Shown piece after piece: positions 62,704 to 64,000 of a stretch of 64,000 bases of DNA. Both the position numbers and the translations under genes were made by a program. Position 1 is the first letter of the stretch, and the number at the start of each line of letters is the position of its first letter. The notes below the pieces were generated by a model that saw only the letters and a list, made by a program, of their open reading frames with translations, did not search any database and was not told the origin of the DNA. The stretch covers positions 1,364,001-1,428,000 of the forward strand of contig NZ_CP165782.1 of the NCBI RefSeq assembly GCF_000513895.2, in the 5' to 3' direction. The stretch comes from Ensifer sp. WSM1721 (lineage in GTDB: Bacteria; Pseudomonadota; Alphaproteobacteria; Rhizobiales; Rhizobiaceae).

Positions 62704-64000
62704 ATGTGCGGAATTGTGGGCATCGTGGGGACAGAGCCGGTGTCGGAGCGGCTGGTCGATGCGTTGAAGCGTCTGGAATACCGGGGCTATGATTCGGCCG
62801 GCGTTGCGACGATCACCGAAGGCGCCTTGCATCGCAGGCGCGCCGAAGGCAAGCTCGTCAATCTCGAAGCGAGGCTGAAGGAAGAGCCGCTGAGCGGCAC
62901 CATCGGCATCGCCCACACGCGGTGGGCAACCCACGGTGCTCCGACGGAACGCAATGCCCACCCGCATTTCACCGACGGTGTCGCGGTCGTCCACAACGGC
63001 ATCATCGAGAATTTCGCGGAAATCAAGGACGAGTTGACGGCGGTCGGCGCCGAGTTTCTGACGGACACGGATACGGAGGTCGTCGCGCATCTCCTGGCAA
63101 GATACCGCCGCGAGGGCATGGGGCGACGCGAAGCCATGCATGCGATGCTGAAGCGGGTCAGGGGAGCCTACGCGCTTGCGGTTCTCTTCGAGGATGACCC
63201 GTCGACCATCATGGCGGCGCGCAACGGACCGCCTCTGGCGATCGGCCACGGTAACGGCGAGATGTTCCTGGGCTCCGACGCGATCGCGCTCGCACCCTTC
63301 ACCAACGAAATCACCTATCTGGTCGATGGCGACTGGGCCGTCATCGGCAAGACCGGCGTGCACATCTTCGACAGCGAGGGCAACGTCGTCACGCGCCCGC
63401 GGCAGGTCTCGATGGCTGCCGCCTATCTGGTCGACAAGGGCAATCATCGTCACTTCATGGAGAAGGAGATCTACGAGCAGCCGGAGGTGATCTCCCACGC
63501 ACTCGGCCATTATATCAACTTCATCGACAACCGGGTCGTGCCCGTTTCCGACGGCATCGATTTTGCCAAGGTTCCGAGCCTCGCCATCTCCGCCTGCGGT
63601 ACGGCCTACCTGGCCGGTCTGATCGGCAAATACTGGTTCGAGCGTTATGCGCGCCTGCCGGTCGAAATCGACGTCGCCTCAGAGTTCCGCTATCGGGAAA
63701 TCCCGCTCTCACCGCAGTCGGCCGCCCTTTTCATCTCGCAATCGGGCGAGACGGCCGATACGCTCGCATCGCTCCGGTATTGCAAGGAGCACGGCCTGAA
63801 GATCGGCGCCGTCGTCAACGTCCGCGAATCGACCATTGCCAGGGAGTCCGACGCCGTCTTTCCGATCCTTGCCGGCCCCGAGATCGGCGTCGCCTCGACC
63901 AAGGCATTCACTTGCCAGCTTGCCGTCCTTGCTGCACTCGCCATCGGCGCAGGCAAGGCGCGGGGCACGGTCAGCGACGAGGAGGAGCAGGCACTCGTCA
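62704..64000 (+). CDS. glmS: Glutamine-fructose-6-phosphate aminotransferase (isomerizing), partial
   Basis: Makes glucosamine-6-phosphate, the first committed amino-sugar step. The N-terminal class II glutaminase begins with the nucleophile Cys directly after the initiator (MCGIVGIVG) and has HTRWATHG, NGIIEN and SDTDTE-like motifs. The first SIS domain is present (ISACGTAYLAGLIGKYWFE, SQSGETADTLASL). The window ends in the second half, so about 430 codons of roughly 608 are here. It follows glmU by 142 bases; the start has a GGAGAGGG site. Whether a glmS riboswitch exists upstream was not evident. Confidence 0.96.
   Translation, partial: MCGIVGIVGTEPVSERLVDALKRLEYRGYDSAGVATITEGALHRRRAEGKLVNLEARLKEEPLSGTIGIAHTRWATHGAPTERNAHPHFTDGVAVVHNGIIENFAEIKDELTAVGAEFLTDTDTEVVAHLLARYRREGMGRREAMHAMLKRVRGAYALAVLFEDDPSTIMAARNGPPLAIGHGNGEMFLGSDAIALAPFTNEITYLVDGDWAVIGKTGVHIFDSEGNVVTRPRQVSMAAAYLVDKGNHRHFMEKEIYEQPEVISHALGHYINFIDNRVVPVSDGIDFAKVPSLAISACGTAYLAGLIGKYWFERYARLPVEIDVASEFRYREIPLSPQSAALFISQSGETADTLASLRYCKEHGLKIGAVVNVRESTIARESDAVFPILAGPEIGVASTKAFTCQLAVLAALAIGAGKARGTVSDEEEQALV

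Overview
The window is a stretch of alphaproteobacterial chromosome, most likely from Sinorhizobium/Ensifer. Pointers are the high GC content, the fused SecDF, a phosphatidylcholine synthase 241 residues long, a class I PHA synthase, TrmFO, several DUF1127 mini-proteins, and two copies of a rhizobial intergenic palindromic mosaic (RIME1-like). The taxon is an inference from gene content; no database was searched. Most of the window is ordinary core genome with densely packed operons.

Layout. 0.1-9.2 kb: a LysM/degenerate-LytM lipoprotein, a DUF815 ATPase, then yajC-secDF followed by homologues of the mitochondrial complex I assembly factors NDUFAF3 and NDUFAF6, and trmFO. 9.2-10.9 kb: two tiny DUF1127 genes, an array of three hairpins with CCTCCTCCC loops on the minus strand (CcsR/cuckoo sRNA type), and tRNA-Leu. 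11-20.5 kb: tig, an EEP-family phosphatase, sthA, corA, and a minus-strand run phaC-sfsA-map-radC. 20.6-25.6 kb: a small lipoprotein, an aminotransferase, hom and recJ. 25.6-26.4 kb: four tRNA-Glu genes, three of them near-identical and each with the same promoter block. 26.4-41 kb: the accessory-looking part. It holds an M15-like lipoprotein, gloA, a double cold-shock protein, tRNA-Pro, tRNA-Arg and tRNA-Lys, an NDUFS4-like protein, small membrane and secreted proteins, an outer-membrane barrel protein with an orphan terminator upstream, a GlxA-type regulator, a phosphoesterase, a probable protein-glutamine glutaminase, a sterol-desaturase-family enzyme, and a frameshifted VOC gene. 41-53.4 kb: ccdA, an AEC transporter, a UbiH-family hydroxylase, pcs, a quinone oxidoreductase, a complete BMP-type nucleoside ABC transporter, a FadR-type regulator and a CorC/HlyC-type protein. 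53.5-64 kb: ppiD-trpD-trpC-moaC-moeA (minus strand), a Na/Pi cotransporter, glmU and the 5' part of glmS, cut by the window edge.

How the genes work together: yajC/secDF with the two assembly-factor homologues links membrane insertion to respiratory-complex maturation, and a separate NDUFS4-like gene adds to that theme. glmU and glmS feed UDP-GlcNAc synthesis. The trp and moa genes form one overlapping transcription unit. The ABC transporter genes overlap or abut and end in a clear terminator.

The observations most worth a second look are the cuckoo-type hairpin array beside DUF1127 genes, the probable protein deamidase at 36.4 kb, an orphan terminator with a 14-codon ORF upstream of the OMP gene, and the frameshifted VOC gene. 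No CRISPR array, complete insertion sequence or prophage was seen.
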